Of a stretch of 64,000 nt of DNA, positions 1 through 13,190 are shown one piece after another; position 1 is the stretch's first letter; each line of letters opens with the position of its first letter. The notes below the pieces were generated by a model. That model saw nothing but the letters and a program-made list of their open reading frames with translations. It did not search any database and had not been told where the DNA came from. Origin of the DNA: Tanytarsus gracilentus (Eukaryota > Arthropoda > Insecta > Diptera > Chironomidae). The DNA is taken from NCBI GenBank assembly GCA_038502055.1, contig JAXRKN010000040.1:1054001-1118000 (forward strand). Reading direction: 5' to 3'. The translations under genes were made by a program, and so were the position numbers.

Positions 1-3000
1 CACACAAAAAGTGTCTCTCATTTTTTATGCCATTCATGTTCATTCCTCAGAAAGCCATCATCGTTGAGTATAATGCATTACGTACGTTTCGTATACATAA
101 AGAATTTCATGATGTACATGATTAATCGCTGAGTTGATGCTGAGCAACTGAAAAAAGAAGAGAGGTGACAAAAAGACACAAAATTCTCTTGTAGAATGAT
201 AAAATTTATATAAAATGAAAAAAATGTGCACAACACATTGTCGTCGTCGTCGACGACGGGATGGTGAATGGGCGAACCGCAAATTAACGTTTTGCTTGTG
301 AGCCCGTGACATGCAATTTAGCGACTTGCAACATCGGCATGCAATATTTTTTTTCTCTTCATCCCAATCCATCCGTGTGCTCATGAAAAATGTGTTTACG
401 TGCAGACGTATAAAGCAGACCAGAGCAAGGGTGTGAATTTATTTTATTTAATATCGACTGAAACATTTCACCTCTGCCACCGCACCGATGGTGCATTGAC
501 CACATGAAAGAGAATTTTTGTTATAAAAATTATTAATATTTATCGCGTTAATTTAAAAGAGATCTTTTTTTTCGGCAATTGTCTTGTTATATTTTTTTTC
601 CACATGACACTGTTCACGTGCTCGTAATCTCACTTTAAAAGATAATTTTTCAACAGCGATGGCTTTTAGCATGTTATTTAATTTTTGCAGGGCAACAGCA
701 CTCTGCAAATAACACATGCTTCTTTCGCAGTCGGTCTTTTGGATGGAAAAATTATTATCATTAATATTTTGAACTCGTTTTCCGGGATCCACAACGAGTT
801 TTTTGAGCACACACACAAAACAGATGTCATTGGATACATTGGCTCAATTTTAATTTTAATTGCAATACCATTCAAGGCTTGCACCACGTATACACTCTAG
901 AAAGGAAATAGTGCCCATTTCATTTGACTTTCTGCTTATATTACGCACCATCCTGGAATAAAATACTCGAGAACAATTTCCTGAAAAAAAGTTCATCTCC
1001 TTTGGAAATTTTTCAAGGTTGTAACGCAAGAAATTACTTCCATTTTATGACACTCATTTTCGAGGCAGCTGAGGGATGCATGTGAGAAGTAGTGTTTTTA
1101 TTGAAGGAGGGGACGTTCATTATAAAAAAAGGTATTTTTTAGACCTGCTCTGACAGGCAGAAATGAGAGAGAATTTTTCTAGAAAGAAATTTGGATTTAA
1201 CAAGATTGTGTCAGTGTCTGCGTGCGGCAGCTGATTCAAGAAATATATTTTATCACCTGTTATTTATTTTCTGCCGTGTCGTTTCATTGTTGATCGAAAA
1301 TTTTGTGTGCACTTAACATCATCGCGATTATGATATAGTTTGCAATTTCATTGAGGTCAGGATCAATTTCAAAAAATGAGAACGCATTAAATTTATTTTG
1401 TGAGGAAGCCAAAGCGATTTTAATTATGAAACTCGAGAGCTTCTCTTTTGTTCAATTCCCTCCCGAAAATGGTTCAGCTTAATTATTGATGAAAAGGCAA
1501 AGTTACGATGACGATAATGATTGGTGGAGGGAGATATGCAAATTGATATGCCGAAAATTACTCAAACTTGGTGGGAGGCAGAAAAACAAATAAAAGTCAA
1601 GAAATTTTTTCATTATCTTCCGTTAAAATTTATTTTACATTTAAATATTTTTCCTTAATGTTGATCATTGAATTCACACAGCAGTGAGCAATAAGTAAAT
1701 TACGTGTGAAAAAAATTCCCGAATCGCTATGAGATTTTAAAAAATTTACCACATCAGGCGAAAAATAGAATTTGATGCTACCGATTATTGCTCAATGAGA
1801 GTCGTTTGCACACCACATGTGGCACATTGAAGGCCTCCTGCATGCAAAATTTAATTTTCCAATCTCGCCCCTCCCCGCAGCATGCACCCGCCAATTATAC
1901 ATTTTCTCATTTTATTCGGGCAATATTGGAGTTTTATGCAAAAAGAAACTTTTCCTTCCGCTCTTCGCTTCTAATTCGATTTAATGGATGTTGTCTATAG
2001 AGTTGAGTATCTCGTTTTACTATTCAGTACGTAAAAGGCGATTGGAGCTACTGCTGATACTCGCTGTCATCAATTTTAATTATTTCGTTAAATGCAAATT
2101 GAAGCTTATAATAATTGAGAATGGTACAAAAAGGGTTTTTGTTCACACTTAACAGCATGATTCTGGAGGTGCTGTGATAAACTAGTTCTACAGATTAAAT
2201 AACAAAAGAATTTCTTGTTATAACGAATTTTTAATTAGAATTTCCGAAATTAAATTTTTTGCCAACATCAAATTGGTTTTGTCTTGAAAAGTTTTGTTAA
2301 AATTGCATATGAGAATAAAAAAAGTGAAAGTATTTAATAAAGATTTGTGATCATGAAAAACTATTGCAAATTTTTGCGAGCATTACACACACACACATCT
2401 AACTCTCCACCCAACACAGGTTCGTGCCAGACTTGCTTTTATGCATTATTTATTTGAACGTGATCCGAAATGTAATAATAAATCGTATGTATTTTGCAAT
2501 TTTCCTGTGTTTGCATGCACATTATAAAGCCAAACATGCAGTCCCTCTCTCTTTCTCACTCTCCCACACGAGCTCTCGAATGCGCTCTTACTCTCTCTGT
2601 GAAAAATTGCAATATTAGATCTCGTTTCGGATTTTATTCATAATCCAGTTTTTCTGGCACTCACTTCGTTCTTTATGCCTTGCACACTCGTGAGTGCACA
2701 CTTTATTTGCATTTTCTGTCATACATGCAGCTTTTTGTGTTGTTGGATGATTTTATAAAATGTTGCATTTAATGTCAGACACTCTCTGCTTAATTTTTGT
2801 ATCGAGCAAATGAGCATTTTAATGAACACTTTTCGACAGAGATGTCGAGGATTCATTATTTGAAACTGAAGAGTGCAATATAAACAATAAACACACCACA
2901 CGAGTGGAGTACTAGTGACTTGTATATAAATTAATGATATCATCGTCATTATTTTTAATTTGACACTCGCATCACTTCTTTTTGTGTATTGATAGGAATT

Positions 3001-3402
3001 CAATTAAAATTACTTTCTACAACAGTCAGTGTGATACTGACGAGGGTGAGGCCTTACAAACAATGTTGCACATGCAGCTATTTAATTTGGGAGAAACCTA
3101 TAAAATTTCACTGTTTTTCCTCATCCTAAAGCTAATATCTTAAATGAACTACAAAGGCGAGAGTTTGAAATTAAATCCGACTTAAATTACTATGGCACAA
3201 ATTATAGCGACTTATTGTCCTCTCAGTTGGAATATACGAGAGAAAAATATATTTCATTTTTTTTCTTCTCTCGGGGGACGAAATATCGCAGCAGAATGGT
3301 TGAGAGTGTACGCGTAATTTCCACCCTCTTTTGGCAGCAGCATGCTGTGTGTCTTCCTTTCTATTATTCGAATTCACTCTCTTGTATTCAACTCGTGAGA
3401 CT

Positions 3403-3430
3403 TGTGTGTGAGAACTTTTTCTCACACACA
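3403..3430. repeat. perfect 12-bp stem hairpin of TG/CA-rich sequence
   Basis: The 12 bases at 3403-3414 (TGTGTGTGAGAA) are the exact reverse complement of 3419-3430, with a four-base loop. It is probably a by-product of neighbouring TG and CA microsatellites. No function is implied. Confidence 0.6.
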
Positions 3431-4949
3431 CACATTTACTCATGAAACTATATGAGAAGGATTTTTGTTATGAGCTCGGGGAAGAATAATAAATAGTGAG
3501 CAGGAGAGAAGGATGTATGAAATAGGAAAAATATGAACCATGTTTCGTTTTTCTCACAATATAATGTTATATTATCCCATGTCTGTGCTGAATGCGTATA
3601 ATAGGATAGAACGGCAGAAAAGTTGTAAAGTCCTTAGTGAAATATTTAAAGAGAAAATTTAATATGTGTGCAAATTGCAAAAACAAAAGACGAGAAAAGT
3701 TTTAGAGTTGATGTTGATTTAAAAACTTTTAAATCTCTGAAAATTTTCAAAAATAAAATCTAGCCATGCGCAAAAATTATTTCTCACCTAGATGCTCTAC
3801 TTTAATTCCCCTCTTTTGACATGCTGAACCCAATTTAAAAGCAAGAAATCGAAGAGTTAAGATATGAAAGGAAAATCAACCCTTTAACCATAATGCTACT
3901 GTTTTGCCACTTACAGCTACTCGTGTTTACGTTATATGAGATTTTTAAGATGAACAACAACAAGAGAAACAGTTGAATACGATGGTAAATCATTAACATG
4001 TGTAATTAAATATGCGATGATTATGTAAAATGACTCTATTGCTGTTGATGCGATAATGATGCGGAAAAGCGCCCTTTTTTAGAAACACCATGGAGAGATT
4101 TTTCTCGTATTTTGAGGCAATAAAATTTAATTGTTCGTAAGAAATGGAAGATTTCACGAGAATGCCCTATAGGCAGTACAAAGCGAATAAATTAAATGGT
4201 GTAGTTTACGAAGAAGAAGTGCGAGCTATACACTTGTGGCATGAAAGATCAAAAAGGCAAGCGGAGATGAAAAATCTTTAGAAATTGCATAAACATTGCA
4301 GCGAGAGATAAAATGCGCATTTGAATGTAACTCACACGAGCATACATGTGGGTCTTTACCGTAAAAAGACTGTATATAGCTCTATAAATAGTTATCCGCA
4401 TTTCTTCTTTTACTTCTTCTCTTTTTTCTTTGACGCGATCGTAAAATAAATTGTTTGATTTCAAATACACTCGTTGAATGTGTAAATAGTAAGTTCAAAT
4501 TTCCGGCGCAAAGTTAAATGACTTTTATAAATTTACATTTCCGTCTCACACACTCTCGACGGCTCATTCTCACTCACTCACTCACTCGATGCAACCGACG
4601 ACTATGAATATAATTTTAATTTTAATGTTGTCCATTGCAATTCTATCGAGAACGGAGAATATTAAAGAGCAATAAATAAGCTTACCTTCCTGTTGCTGCA
4701 TCATGCTGGTTGCGACTATTTAGATAATTCTGAATAAATTTATTGCGTTTCTGGATGTTGAGTATAAAATAATTTATCATTGTAAAATCAATAATTTGTC
4801 ATCAACTAACGAGATGAATTAAATGCCAAATCAATATTTTGAATGAACTTTTCATATTATTTAATTTTACACTCTGAATCTTTAAAATATTTTTTGTAAC
4901 TCGTCAAACTTGGCGAGGAGGTATGCTATTTATCTAAAATATTTCCCTA

Positions 4950-5078
4950 AAGGGCGATTCTTCCTAAGCACATTTTTAACTCATTTTTAAATAGCAAAAT
5001 ATACCGCTCAAATTGATAAAAATGTTTTCAAAATTTTAAAATTGGAAACAAATTAAACGCTTAGGAAAAATTGCCCTT
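4950..5078. repeat. imperfect 20-bp terminal inverted repeats, possible old MITE
   Basis: The 20 bases at 4950-4969 (AAGGGCGATTCTTCCTAAGC) match the reverse complement of 5059-5078 at 18 of 20 positions. The 89 bp between them is AT-rich and non-coding. Such a layout suits a decayed miniature inverted-repeat element. I see no clear target-site duplication, so the class is open, and a chance inverted repeat cannot be excluded. Confidence 0.4.
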
Positions 5079-6007
5079 AAACAATTAAACTAATTTTCGA
5101 TTCTCTTTTTTTTATAGGTAAGCCAACATAATGATATTAATCTACATGTATGACATAGGAATTGCTTTGTTGCGTGATCATGCAAATGAGTATAATTTAT
5201 GTTTAGATCGACAATGAGTATGTATGCATTTATTTAATATATTGCTCTCAATATTAAGTTAATGGTAAGAGCTTAAGAATGCTCCAACAACTATCGCCTT
5301 CCACATCACCTATGCAGATGATATCCGATCTGTATCTTCTTCTCTTTGATGTTCGTAAAAACCTATAATATCTTTCCTGTTTCATGTTAACAGTTGATGA
5401 TACACAAAAGAGAAGCTGCCGCTCTCTTTTCAATTTTCACATTGTCATATGTGTTTTTAATGCATAAAAGAACCGAGAGTTCACTACACAAGCATTGTGG
5501 GGTTAATTTTCTGTTCCTTTACTTATATGTATGTTTGCATTTTATTCGAGTATGTGCATTGTTATTGCAGTCAATGAGTTGAAGAAGAAAAGAGCCTCCG
5601 CTCAATGTTGAGTGCCTGCGTGACACAGTAAAGGCAGAATATCAACGATAATTAATGGAGTAAAAAATATTTTCTAGAATTTAACACAAAGTGTAGCACA
5701 AACACACCAAAATGACGTTAATTGAGTGGAAGACAAAAGGAAAAAATGATAATTATAATGTGACTCCAAATCATAAATATTAAAATACTTTTGTAGCTTT
5801 ATAAAAGGGGTAATTTTTATTATGTGCACTGCATTTTCATATCGAACGTGTTCATGCAAGCGTGTTAACCATTTATGTGGTGCAAAATAGCATCAAAAAA
5901 GAACTTTAATGGTTGAAAAAAATCCTTTTGAGTGCAACGACAGCGCGCAAGATCGGAAATGCGAGATGATATTTATGCGAACTGTGCGGGACTCATGAAA
6001 TATTCAT

Positions 6008-6090
6008 TATCTCACTCCCTTTTCCCTCTCTGTCTCTCTCTCTCTTTCTCTTTCCATCGATCCATCTCTCTCTCTCTCTCTCTCTCGCAG
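6008..6090. repeat. CT-rich simple repeat
   Basis: A tract of mostly CT dinucleotides is interrupted by TTT and a short ATCGATCCAT stretch. On the other strand it reads GAGAGA, a possible site for GAGA-binding factors of insects, although a plain microsatellite is the simpler reading. Confidence 0.75.
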
Positions 6091-9000
6091 TGCACGTCAC
6101 CCACAATTTTCATTCTATTCAGACGAGAGTGAGAAAATTCTTCCTATATTATTTTAAAAACATTTTTTTTTTCGGTAAAAGGCAAACAACGTGGATGCTC
6201 TCGAGTTTGTTATGTTATTTTGCTTGTCATTGATGGTCCGAATTAAGAGCATATTGAAAATCAATTTGTGATTAAATATTTATGAAATTTTTCTGTTGTG
6301 TCTTTTATATTCGGATTGAAAATCCAGCAGCAAGTTTGAGAGAATCAATTTTTTTTGGCATGTCTGAGCTTATCACTTTTAGACCTTTTTAATATTTTTT
6401 TTCCTCTCGCCACTTAACCATGTACGTAAAGCCTTCAAATACATTGAATTTTTCATCTCTTTAATGTTGGCGATTTATTGATTTTGTGAGTATGCTTGAT
6501 GCGATGTATGCACAGAAGCCTTATATTGAATTTGCAAGAGAAGCAAATAAAAATAATCCGGAAAGTTTTTATCCCTCGACTTTATTTAGCTTTTCACTTT
6601 AAAAAATTTCAATTACCTCAACTAACATCCGATTCAATATTTACGATGCTAAAAAGTGCATTTTGAGAGATTAAAAAAAATGCGTGTGACACTTGAAAAG
6701 TCAATTAAAAAGTTTATAATCCAAAAAAAGTCATTTAACATCTGCACGAGAGTTTGCACAGTGACCTAAAGCAGCTGGAATATTAAATCTTTATAAAAAG
6801 TGTGCAGTAATAAATTATAAATCATCAACTCAGTGATTGTAATAAAATTAAAAGACACTTTGTCGTAAAGTGCTCTCTCTCTGAACCCTTCGTGTATTAT
6901 ATTCGCTTATCATTGCAAAACATCTCGAGAATGAGTCTAAAAGCAGGAAAAAAGCAAAGCTAAAAACTACAATCATGGATGGGAAAATGCGATGTTATTA
7001 ATAGTCTTTCCCCTTACATCTAGAGGCGCTCTTAATGTGTGCATTTATTATTTGTTCGCCACTTCACCCTCCGTTCACTTTTGTCAATTCTTTTTTTTGT
7101 CTCCTCCCTCATTTTCTTTGAGTTTTTTGATAGATTCACGTTCTGCTAAATTGTTGATTATGAATCCCGGGAATTAATAACCATAACATCGGGGCTCTCG
7201 TAACGTAGTTGGGAAAATCATCACATATGTAAGCTGTACGGTGTGCAACTGTGCATGCAGAAGAAATCGACCGCTGAATGTATGCGTGAATGTACATGCA
7301 AGCTCAATGATGAGGAACTCTAGTATTCATATACTCATAAAAAATAACAACAACAAAGCGGTTTTTTGTAGCCTCCCGAAGGGATGATTTTAAGACCTTA
7401 ATAGTGAATATGCTCGGAGGGTTGCAATATCGATAGAGTAAAACCGGCTTTTCTATTATGTTAAACAACAAACAATGCCTGACGATTTTTTTTGCACTCG
7501 CGAGATGAACGGATGCACAATGTCTTGACCACGTGTCGCTCTCAATCTCTTCGCATGGCACACGATGCTGCCATATGAATCTGATTTGCATAAATATAAA
7601 ATCTTCCTTTGATGTCGCTAATTTGATGTGACAGAATATGTTTGAAATAAACTCATAAATTTATCACCTAATATAGAAAACTTTTAAATTTAGAAAATCA
7701 TTAAAAATTTCGAAATTTTTCTCACATTATATTGCATTAAGTGGAAATGAAATTACCCTTAATCTTTTTAAAATTACTCCTTGATTGCTTCTTAATAGAA
7801 ATGAACATTTTAAATCAGCTTATAGTTATTAAATGTTTCGTCTCTACTCCAGATTAGTAGCACAATATTATTTTAAAATATCTCAATTATTTCATTTGGA
7901 ATTTTCAATTAAAATTCTTTCCTCTGTGTGCACACATCAAAAACTCTCTTTCCCTTCTCGATTGAACGTTGTGTGGTGGGAAATGAAAGAAATTCTAATG
8001 TAATTGCCTAATTGGCATTGGCACAATTTGCCATGTTTAGATGATACAACTTGAACGAATTTTCGGATATAACAAATCCCTCCCCTCACTTTTTGACACT
8101 CGCATGGCAGAGAAAAATAAAAATAAAATAATAAAATGTTGCAAAGGGTTGCAGCGAACTGTCGTGTGTGTGTGGATGAATCCGAAAAAATTTAAAAAGC
8201 CATGAAAAAATCGTTCACGTTCATTAATTTTTTTGGAAAATAAGGGTGCGTAGTGTGTGTGTGTATGTAAGTGGTGGCGTAAAAAATCATTTATAGATGT
8301 TGTTTTTATTAAAAATGTAAACTTTATTGAAGTGCGTGCATTTTGCATGCATCGCCTCTCTCGGGAGATTGAGCAGAGTGGCTCCGACAAAAATTGTTTT
8401 CGTTTCGTGCCATTTTGTCACCTCTGAATTTTTCATGAGAGCAAACACAGCTGAAGAGGGGGCTGGGGATTTGATGTGATTAAGCATTTATGAATACTTA
8501 ATTAATGGCCATCGACAATCAATTCCCTCAGCTATGGTAGATTTTAATCGTAGACAGAGAGCTCAAATTATTTGTTTAAACCAATATGGCAGACGATAAA
8601 ATTTATTCTGGAAAAAAGAAAGGAATAAAATCTCCATTGTACGAACGAACGTTCGTGTCTCACCCTCATCAAATCCTGGACTTTCAATCAGCCATTCAAC
8701 GACGCTGTCGAGATTTTATTTCAATTCTGCAGAATTTTTGTGCTAATTCAAGGGAAAAAATGACAGTGTTGGCATATATCCTCAGGGTTGAGTGTGTACA
8801 TAGATCACATGTACAATAAATAATCCTAAATCTTGCTACCTACAAGTATAAATGCCATTTTTCTCCCCATTAAAGATTTTCATCTTGATTAAATTATTGA
8901 ATATAAAAAAGTCTTTACCCGAAGAGATGCTTCCAGGCGAGTCATGTAACTTCTTGAAATGTTATTGGATCGAACACATTAAAAAGAGAACTCGAAGAAA

Positions 9001-9853
9001 GAAAACGAGAGGAAAGAAAAGCGAAAGCAAAGAGAAGAAGAAAAAAATTGAATATTCTGGTGCAGAAGAAACCAGTTTTTTGTGTTGTGTACAGCTTGAA
9101 TGGAGCTCTCATCGTTTGAAATTAGAATCATGCTCTCTCTTTCTCGCTCCAACAGTTTCTCGATTATCTTCCATGTAAAAAAAATCTCAGCATGATGAAT
9201 CGCTCTCGATTACATAAAAAATGCCTCCACAAAAATTTTATTTTGAACATTGTTTTTCCCTCATTCAAATTGGAAACCATTGGAAATGAACAAAAATCCA
9301 GACTGCATTGATAAAGCCATCAAATTTTTTTAACGTGATTTTGGAGTTCATTAAAACGAGAAAAGTACTCTCCCTGTTGATTTTTGGATGAGTTCGTAGA
9401 ACAATTATTAATTAAGGTATCATTTACAGTCGTTTGCCAACTCTCCCCCACTTAGTATTCATTCATTATGACCTGCACCTGCTACTGACTCAAACGTAAC
9501 AGTGTGCAATCATTTACCAGCTCCAAACAAATGGCTTCTCATCATCGAGGGAAAATTTGCGGTTTCATCTTGATTTATTTGGTGCTGCTATTGTCATTTG
9601 CCATGTCTATTTGAAATATAACCTGATCTTATCCCTATTTATTTATGAACTTTTTTTTCCTCTTCCCAAAAATTGTACAAATTTCGTGGAAAAGTCTTGT
9701 ATGTTTTCGGTCTTTGTACTTTATTTAATCCCTAAATATTTCCGTGTTATTAGAAAAGACTTTTGTGTTCCTCTTAAAGTGACTAAGATTCCACATTTAA
9801 ATTTTTTCGTTTTCTCTTATTCTCTATAATCTAGTTGAATTTAAAAAAACATA

Positions 9854-9890
9854 GACAACGCAGCTTTAAAGACTCCTGGAGCGCGTTGTC
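9854..9890. repeat. small GC-rich hairpin
   Basis: GACAACGC at 9854-9861 is the exact reverse complement of 9883-9890, leaving a 21-base loop. It stands out only because the surrounding DNA is very AT-rich. No known RNA family is recognised. Confidence 0.4.
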
Positions 9891-11679
9891 GCCTGGAGGT
9901 TTGTTTTATGTACATACAGCTACAAAAATTTTCATCAGTTTAATTTTTCACGCACAGGAATAGCTCCATGAGAAGCTTCACTTTGTTGTTGTAGATCAAT
10001 TTATTCCCCTTTTTTTGAGCTCACACACAAGCGCAGTGATCATTGTGTGATATCCCTATGAACGTTATATTGAGTTAAAAATTTTTTCGCCTTTAAAGCG
10101 AAATGCTCAAGAGAGAGAGTCGTGAAACTTTAGCAATACATTGTAGAAACGGTGTAATAGGATACTTTTTAACTCCCTTTAGACGGCAACTTGACAAAAA
10201 AAATTGTTCATCATTTTTAGGTCTTCAGTTTGTCCAATTAATTTTGATATTTTTATTTAAATCTCAATCGAATTTTATATAATTTTCTTGATTACAAAAG
10301 TATCAAGCTATGAGCCAATTTTATTCAGTTCTTCATTTGAATTTTACGTCAGACGAATTTTTTATTAGAAAATGCGTCACAGCACTCCAACGACTTTTTT
10401 GCATAAATAAAAAATTTTAAAGTAAAAATCTGTTGTTTCGTGGTCAGCTCGACCATAATAGGGAGGGACATGTTCATTGTGAAGGAGGAAGTTGTCATTA
10501 CAGTATGGTACAATGTTAATCATGATTCTAATGGGAGAGTGATGAGCTATACACGAGCTGTGTACATCCTTACACAATTAATTAAAACACATAAATTTGA
10601 TATCAAATTTTCCGACGCTGTGGAGCACGATGCGGCTAATTTGCGAGAGAAAAAAGGGACAAGTTTAATATTGTCTATGTGCCATCGAGTGCAAATGTGT
10701 CAAAAGAAGTTTGTTATTAATCAAAATTAGTTGAAAACTCTGACATCAACTTTTTCACATACAACATTAGTGTCAGAAAGAATTAAAAAGTTTTGCGCAT
10801 GAAATATTTAATGTTGACAATTTTAGCTATTAATTTTTTGTAACTTTTCTTCCCTTGATTCTAATGAGTTATGAATTATAACTACCAGCAAAACATTTCT
10901 CAAACTGTCTCTCGCTTTACAAATTCAACTGTACACAAATCAAGAACACAAAGAAAGAAAATTTTCTGCCCTCCCGCTTGTGATTTACGAGATCTCAAAG
11001 GAACGTCTTGTGATGAAAATAAAAAAGAGAATTTAATACTCAACAAGCATATCCCAAAACACATTCACAGTAAACTCACTGATTCTTATCGCGAAGCCGC
11101 ATATTCTTGGTATTCATAGTTGAAGCTTCTCATTCATTTCACGGAGCTCGTTAGTCCAGTGAATTTTTTTATGATTTTGTGTGTTAATAAACTCCTTTCT
11201 GGTGTAAGTAATTTAAATATTAAATTTTAACAATTTTTCCTTCATTGCCCTTGAGGCGATTCTCAAAAGTGTTGAGTACATGTAAATTATCTCGTTTATT
11301 AGTTTTTTTGGAAAAAATAAGAAAAGAGTGCTGCTCACCCTCATGAGGGTACAATATCGTTAAACATATCTGAATCATAAGCATTTAAATGCTTTTTTAA
11401 ATAGTTGAATAAATCCTCAATATGCACGCTCTGCTCGGTGTGATGATTCTCCCCCACTTGATCACTCATACACACAAAAAATTTATATATGAGATCAGAG
11501 TGTGAGGAAAATGGTTTTAGAGAAATATGAATAGTGAAGTCGATTGACAATCAACGTCATACCCTGTCGGGCATAGAAGCAAGAGAATCATTCAACCCCG
11601 AATACAACAATGTGACAGTTGAACATGAATTTGTAATAACCAAGTGGATTTATTATTTTTCTCTCACTCGCTCGATTGC

Positions 11680-11701
11680 GTGTGTGTGTGTGTGTGTGTG
11701 T
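11680..11701. repeat. GT dinucleotide microsatellite
   Basis: About eleven uninterrupted GT units in gene-free DNA. Confidence 0.85.
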
Positions 11702-12780
11702 TAGCGACGTTTGCAACAAGTTTAAAATATTGTGTGTGCAGATCTGTGAAAATAATGCGATTGTTCTATGACCATGTTTTAATGTGCAATGAGTGAGAGA
11801 GCACTCAACCCTCATTTTAGATGAGTTAATTTATGCAAAATGAATTCATTCTGAATTTTTTAATAATAATAATCAAGCGAGCGAAAAAATTATGCAAGTG
11901 GCTCGTTAGATGATATCAAAATTATTCATTAAACAAAAGCTTAAATTCCTTATTACAAAATGAAAGTTCTTCTTTCACTACATAAAGTTGAAAAAGATCC
12001 ATGCACGAGCATAATTGCATTCAGTGGGAAAAAGTGCAGTGATGCAACGAGGCGCACACTGACTTATAACTTAATTGGGTATAATTGAAGTTTAAATGCA
12101 ATTGTAATTGCGAAAATGGGGAAGCGAGTGTAACATGAGAACGAGGAAGGCTGCATGTTAGGAGTTCAAATTAGATTGCAGATTGACATGCGGTCACTCA
12201 TAAAAATTACAAAATAAAATTATATATATTTTTTTCTATTAGTTGAAATAGAAGTCACGGGCAAAACTTTTTCTAACCTTCACATTTTATGTAGAAAAAA
12301 AACAGACGCTCTGTGAGAATTGCCGCCGATAGCTCAGTGTGATTTCTACTCTTTCTTACTCATTTTTATAATGTCGTCGTACATTTAAATTTTTCATCTC
12401 GCGCGTAATCGAAACCTTGCATTATTGTCATCGTTTCCTTGCTCGAGTATACATAAAGAAAAAATAAACAAGAATTAAAATAAATGTTTTTTTGCGCACA
12501 ACGCAGTGAAATTTGAATTAAAATTAAGTTGACGCTGAATGTGAATATCATTGGTGAAATAAATTTCAAACTTAAAAATTCTTTAAAACAATCTTCACGC
12601 TCATACATTTTATAATTCTTTAAATCACCTTTTGTTCAAAACGACGCGTTCGATTGCCTCTCGTGCTCATTAATCACTTTATTCATCGATGGATTCGCTA
12701 CGGAGATATTAAAAAAATTTAAATTCACATTGAAAAATTATAAATAAGAAATGAAGCCAAATTCATTGACCTTTTTTACC

Positions 12781-13190
12781 GTCTGCTAATTAATATTCGC
12801 ACGTATTTTTCGTTCTGTTGATGCATTTCCATGTCATATACACTCACAACGTGGGAGATGAGTCTCATTTGGCGGCGATGGGTTCATCACACGAGCCAAG
12901 GTATTTAAAGCGTATATGCACAAAATAATAATTCAATAACCAAATGCGCGCATTAAAAAATTATTTTCTCTCTGCGGAGTCGCCATTAAAGCGCCTTTAA
13001 TTACCACACACGTATACGCATACAACCAATCGCCCCAGCGCAATTCAGTAAATCATCATAAAAGCTCCACAGCAGCTTATTGCTACCGGCCTTAATTACC
13101 AAGTTGATTCTAATTGCCGCGCCAGTGATTTACATCTCGAGCATTTACTCGCACCTCCTCAACATCGTACTCTCTTTCTCGCGAGTAAGA
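12781..13190. promoter_or_regulatory. candidate enhancer-like block with TAATTA sites
   Basis: This stretch is visibly less AT-rich and less repetitive than its surroundings. It carries several homeodomain-type cores: TAATTAATAT near 12787, and TTTAATTACC and CTTAATTACC near 12998 and 13091. There is also an unusual block around 12983-13004 reading GCCATTAAAGCGCCTTTAAT. It has no open frame of note. That makes it a plausible cis-regulatory element of the jing locus, but this is inference from composition and motif density only. Confidence 0.25.

Larger units (their letters stand above)
1..5990. other. gene-free region, left part of the upstream desert
   Basis: No coding exon can be supported here. 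All open frames are short, low-complexity and unlike any family I recognise. Seen directly: a GTC run ending in a 14-bp palindrome at 245-258, a CA run near 2386-2397, CT-rich stretches near 2540-2605, a 12-bp stem hairpin at 3403-3430, CACT repeats near 4570-4588, and an imperfect inverted repeat at 4950-5078. It is probably intergenic DNA or a long 5' intron of the downstream jing gene, but I see nothing that proves transcription. Confidence 0.6.
5991..12780. other. gene-free region, middle part of the upstream desert
   Basis: No supported gene. Contents seen: a CT-rich tract at about 6008-6090, GT runs near 8163-8175 and 8253-8266, a 12-bp palindrome at 8645-8656, a small GC-rich hairpin at 9854-9890, a 14-bp palindrome at 11337-11350, and a GT repeat at 11680-11701. 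The longest open frames (about 108-117 codons) are lysine, phenylalanine and histidine-rich, have no domain, and lie within the range expected by chance in AT-rich DNA. Confidence 0.6.

Noticed and set aside
245..258. 14-bp palindrome CGTCGTCGACGACG
   Set aside because: Edge of a GTC trinucleotide run; too short to call an element.
8852..9178. 108-codon plus-strand frame with a lysine/arginine-rich stretch
   Set aside because: Basic stretch comes from an A/G-rich simple sequence; no domain, no conserved motif and no splice context.
11337..11350. 14-bp palindrome ACCCTCATGAGGGT
   Set aside because: Single short palindrome without repeats or context; expected occasionally by chance.
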